DNA of 64,000 nt, taken from contig VWPU01017845.1 of the NCBI GenBank assembly GCA_013398955.1, forward strand, positions 1 to 64,000. Reading direction: 5' to 3'. The notes below the pieces were generated by a model. The model saw nothing but the letters and a program-made list of their open reading frames with translations. It did not search any database and was not told where the DNA came from. Shown one piece after another: positions 62,914-64,000 of the stretch. Origin of the DNA: Callaeas wilsoni (lineage: Eukaryota > Chordata > Aves > Passeriformes > Callaeidae). Each line of letters starts with the position of its first letter. The stretch's first letter is position 1. The position numbers and the translations under genes were made by a program.

Positions 62914-63330
62914 ACAACTGGGAGGCCTCAGCTGCACTTTGACGTGTGGTTACGTTGCTGCCAAGCTCCATGTTCGTGCTTCATTCTCATCAGTGTTAGG
63001 TGTGGTACAAGTTTTTCCAACTATTCCCAGCAACTACTGCATGCTGTATTAAATGCACGTCTATAGCTTAATGGAGAAAAAAAAATCTGCATTCCGCTCT
63101 GAATTAAATTAGAGGCTTTTCTGTCAGGTTCATTTTACCAGTGTGCCTGCATCTCAAATCAGCCCACATAAGGAGGGTGAAGAGGAACTGAACAGCTTCT
63201 CCCTACTGCAGATCTCACTGAATATATGCAGCGGGGGCAGCTCAAAGGTATCTACCAGGCCCAGAATATTTCTCTTCTCATGTACATTCAGAAGTGTGGG
63301 GGACTCAGGAAAGCAGCCCCTCATAGTGTC

Positions 63331-63357
63331 CCTGACTTCCCTGACACGGAAGTCAGG
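63331..63357. repeat. Perfect 10-bp inverted repeat with 7-base loop
   Basis: CCTGACTTCC, loop CTGACAC, then GGAAGTCAGG. It could form a stable hairpin, but no function is indicated. Confidence 0.9.
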
Positions 63358-64000
63358 CTGATTGCAAATACCCCCTGAGAAGCTCACACCTTATGTAAAA
63401 GAGCTGGGTATCAGATGAGCAGGAACTTCAAAACACTTCAAACAGGCTCAGCAAAGTGAAACTTGCCCACCGAGCTTGTTCTGTGAGACAGAGCACTTCT
63501 TCCATCAAGTTTCCAGAGGCTGAGGAGTTTGTGAGATGGAATGATGGGATGGGGACACAAGGGCAGGAAAACCAGCCTGTTGCAGGGCCCCTCACACACA
63601 GGCTGTGCCAGGGAGGCAGCACCTGTGGGGATGCTGTGCCTCCATCCCTCATCCCTGCCCAATACCCCTGACCCCAAAGCACATGGCACGCCTCATTGAG
63701 GGGGCTCATGTGCAAATGTGCCTTATAGAGCAGGCTGAATTGGAGCAATTGGCCATGGAAAGGTCATTCCATCTAAGGAAACCTTCCAGTGAGACCCAAA
63801 TGGATCTAACTGTTTTTCTGTTCTCCTATCCCCCATGGCATCACCAGGAGGAAAAGGTTACAGGCCATGAGATGTGGAAATTCAGACTTTCAAATTTGCC
63901 TTGCTGGGGCAGGAGGCAGCTGCAGGAACGATGCACCAAGTATCTGTGCAGTACATGGCCAGCACAGATCCATGGCCACAAAGGTGCTAAATTTTCCCCA

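Larger units (their letters stand above)
61601..64000. other. Intergenic sequence to the right edge
   Basis: No gene is recognised. It contains a 25-bp tandem duplication at 62864-62913 and a perfect 10-bp inverted repeat at 63331-63357. Open frames on both strands at 62636-63748 show no family resemblance. Confidence 0.5.

Noticed and set aside
47200..64000. Expected EFHC2 first exons downstream of FUNDC1
   Set aside because: No frame resembling the EFHC2 N-terminus or DM10 domains was found. In human the gap is much larger than the sequence left here, so it is probably beyond the window.
1..64000. CRISPR arrays, tRNA or rRNA genes, endogenous retrovirus LTR pairs, bacterial operons
   Set aside because: No regularly spaced repeats, cloverleaf or rRNA sequence, paired LTRs with a primer-binding site, or dense same-strand coding were seen by eye. 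A dedicated LTR search could still find solitary LTRs that I cannot recognise.

Overview
The window looks like avian nuclear DNA, possibly from a passerine. It has AT-rich non-coding sequence, two CpG-island promoters, one multi-exon vertebrate gene with GT-AG introns, and many 5'-truncated CR1 LINE fragments with the usual bird CR1 ends (ATTCTATGATTCTATG-like tails, GGAAGGTGTCCC, CTTCCAACCC). There is no bacterial-type gene organisation, CRISPR array, tRNA or rRNA that I can support. The species cannot be read from the sequence.

The one protein-coding gene I can reconstruct with confidence is FUNDC1, the outer-mitochondrial-membrane mitophagy receptor, on the + strand. It has five coding exons between 35166 and 46632 that join in frame to 156 codons plus stop. 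Its start lies in a CpG island at about 34995-35650. That island carries a perfect NRF1 palindrome and a YY1-type site over the ATG, and it abuts a CR1 3' end that has expanded into a 59-bp tandem repeat.

Layout: (1) 1-1130 is a CpG island with CCAAT, E-box, CRE and GC-box elements. From human-type gene order (KDM6A - FUNDC1 - EFHC2) and the sequence of its left edge I infer that it is the promoter/5' leader of KDM6A running leftwards on the minus strand. This is an inference, because no KDM6A codons lie in the window. (2) 1200-34340 is intergenic and holds CR1 fragments and small microsatellites. (3) 34350-34998 is a CR1 plus the 59-bp tandem repeat, leading directly into the FUNDC1 island. 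(4) 35166-47200 is FUNDC1 with its introns and a probable short 3' UTR. (5) 47200-64000 is intergenic: a young inverted CR1 pair at 51.9-52.9 kb, an (AAAAT)n array with an 11-N assembly gap at 54.5 kb, and three old CR1 relics at 53.5, 57.0 and 61.3 kb that are colinear with successive parts of one CR1 ORF2. EFHC2, expected next downstream, was not seen.

I did not find an undescribed biological system. The most useful leads are the FUNDC1 promoter architecture and the colinear ancient LINE relics.
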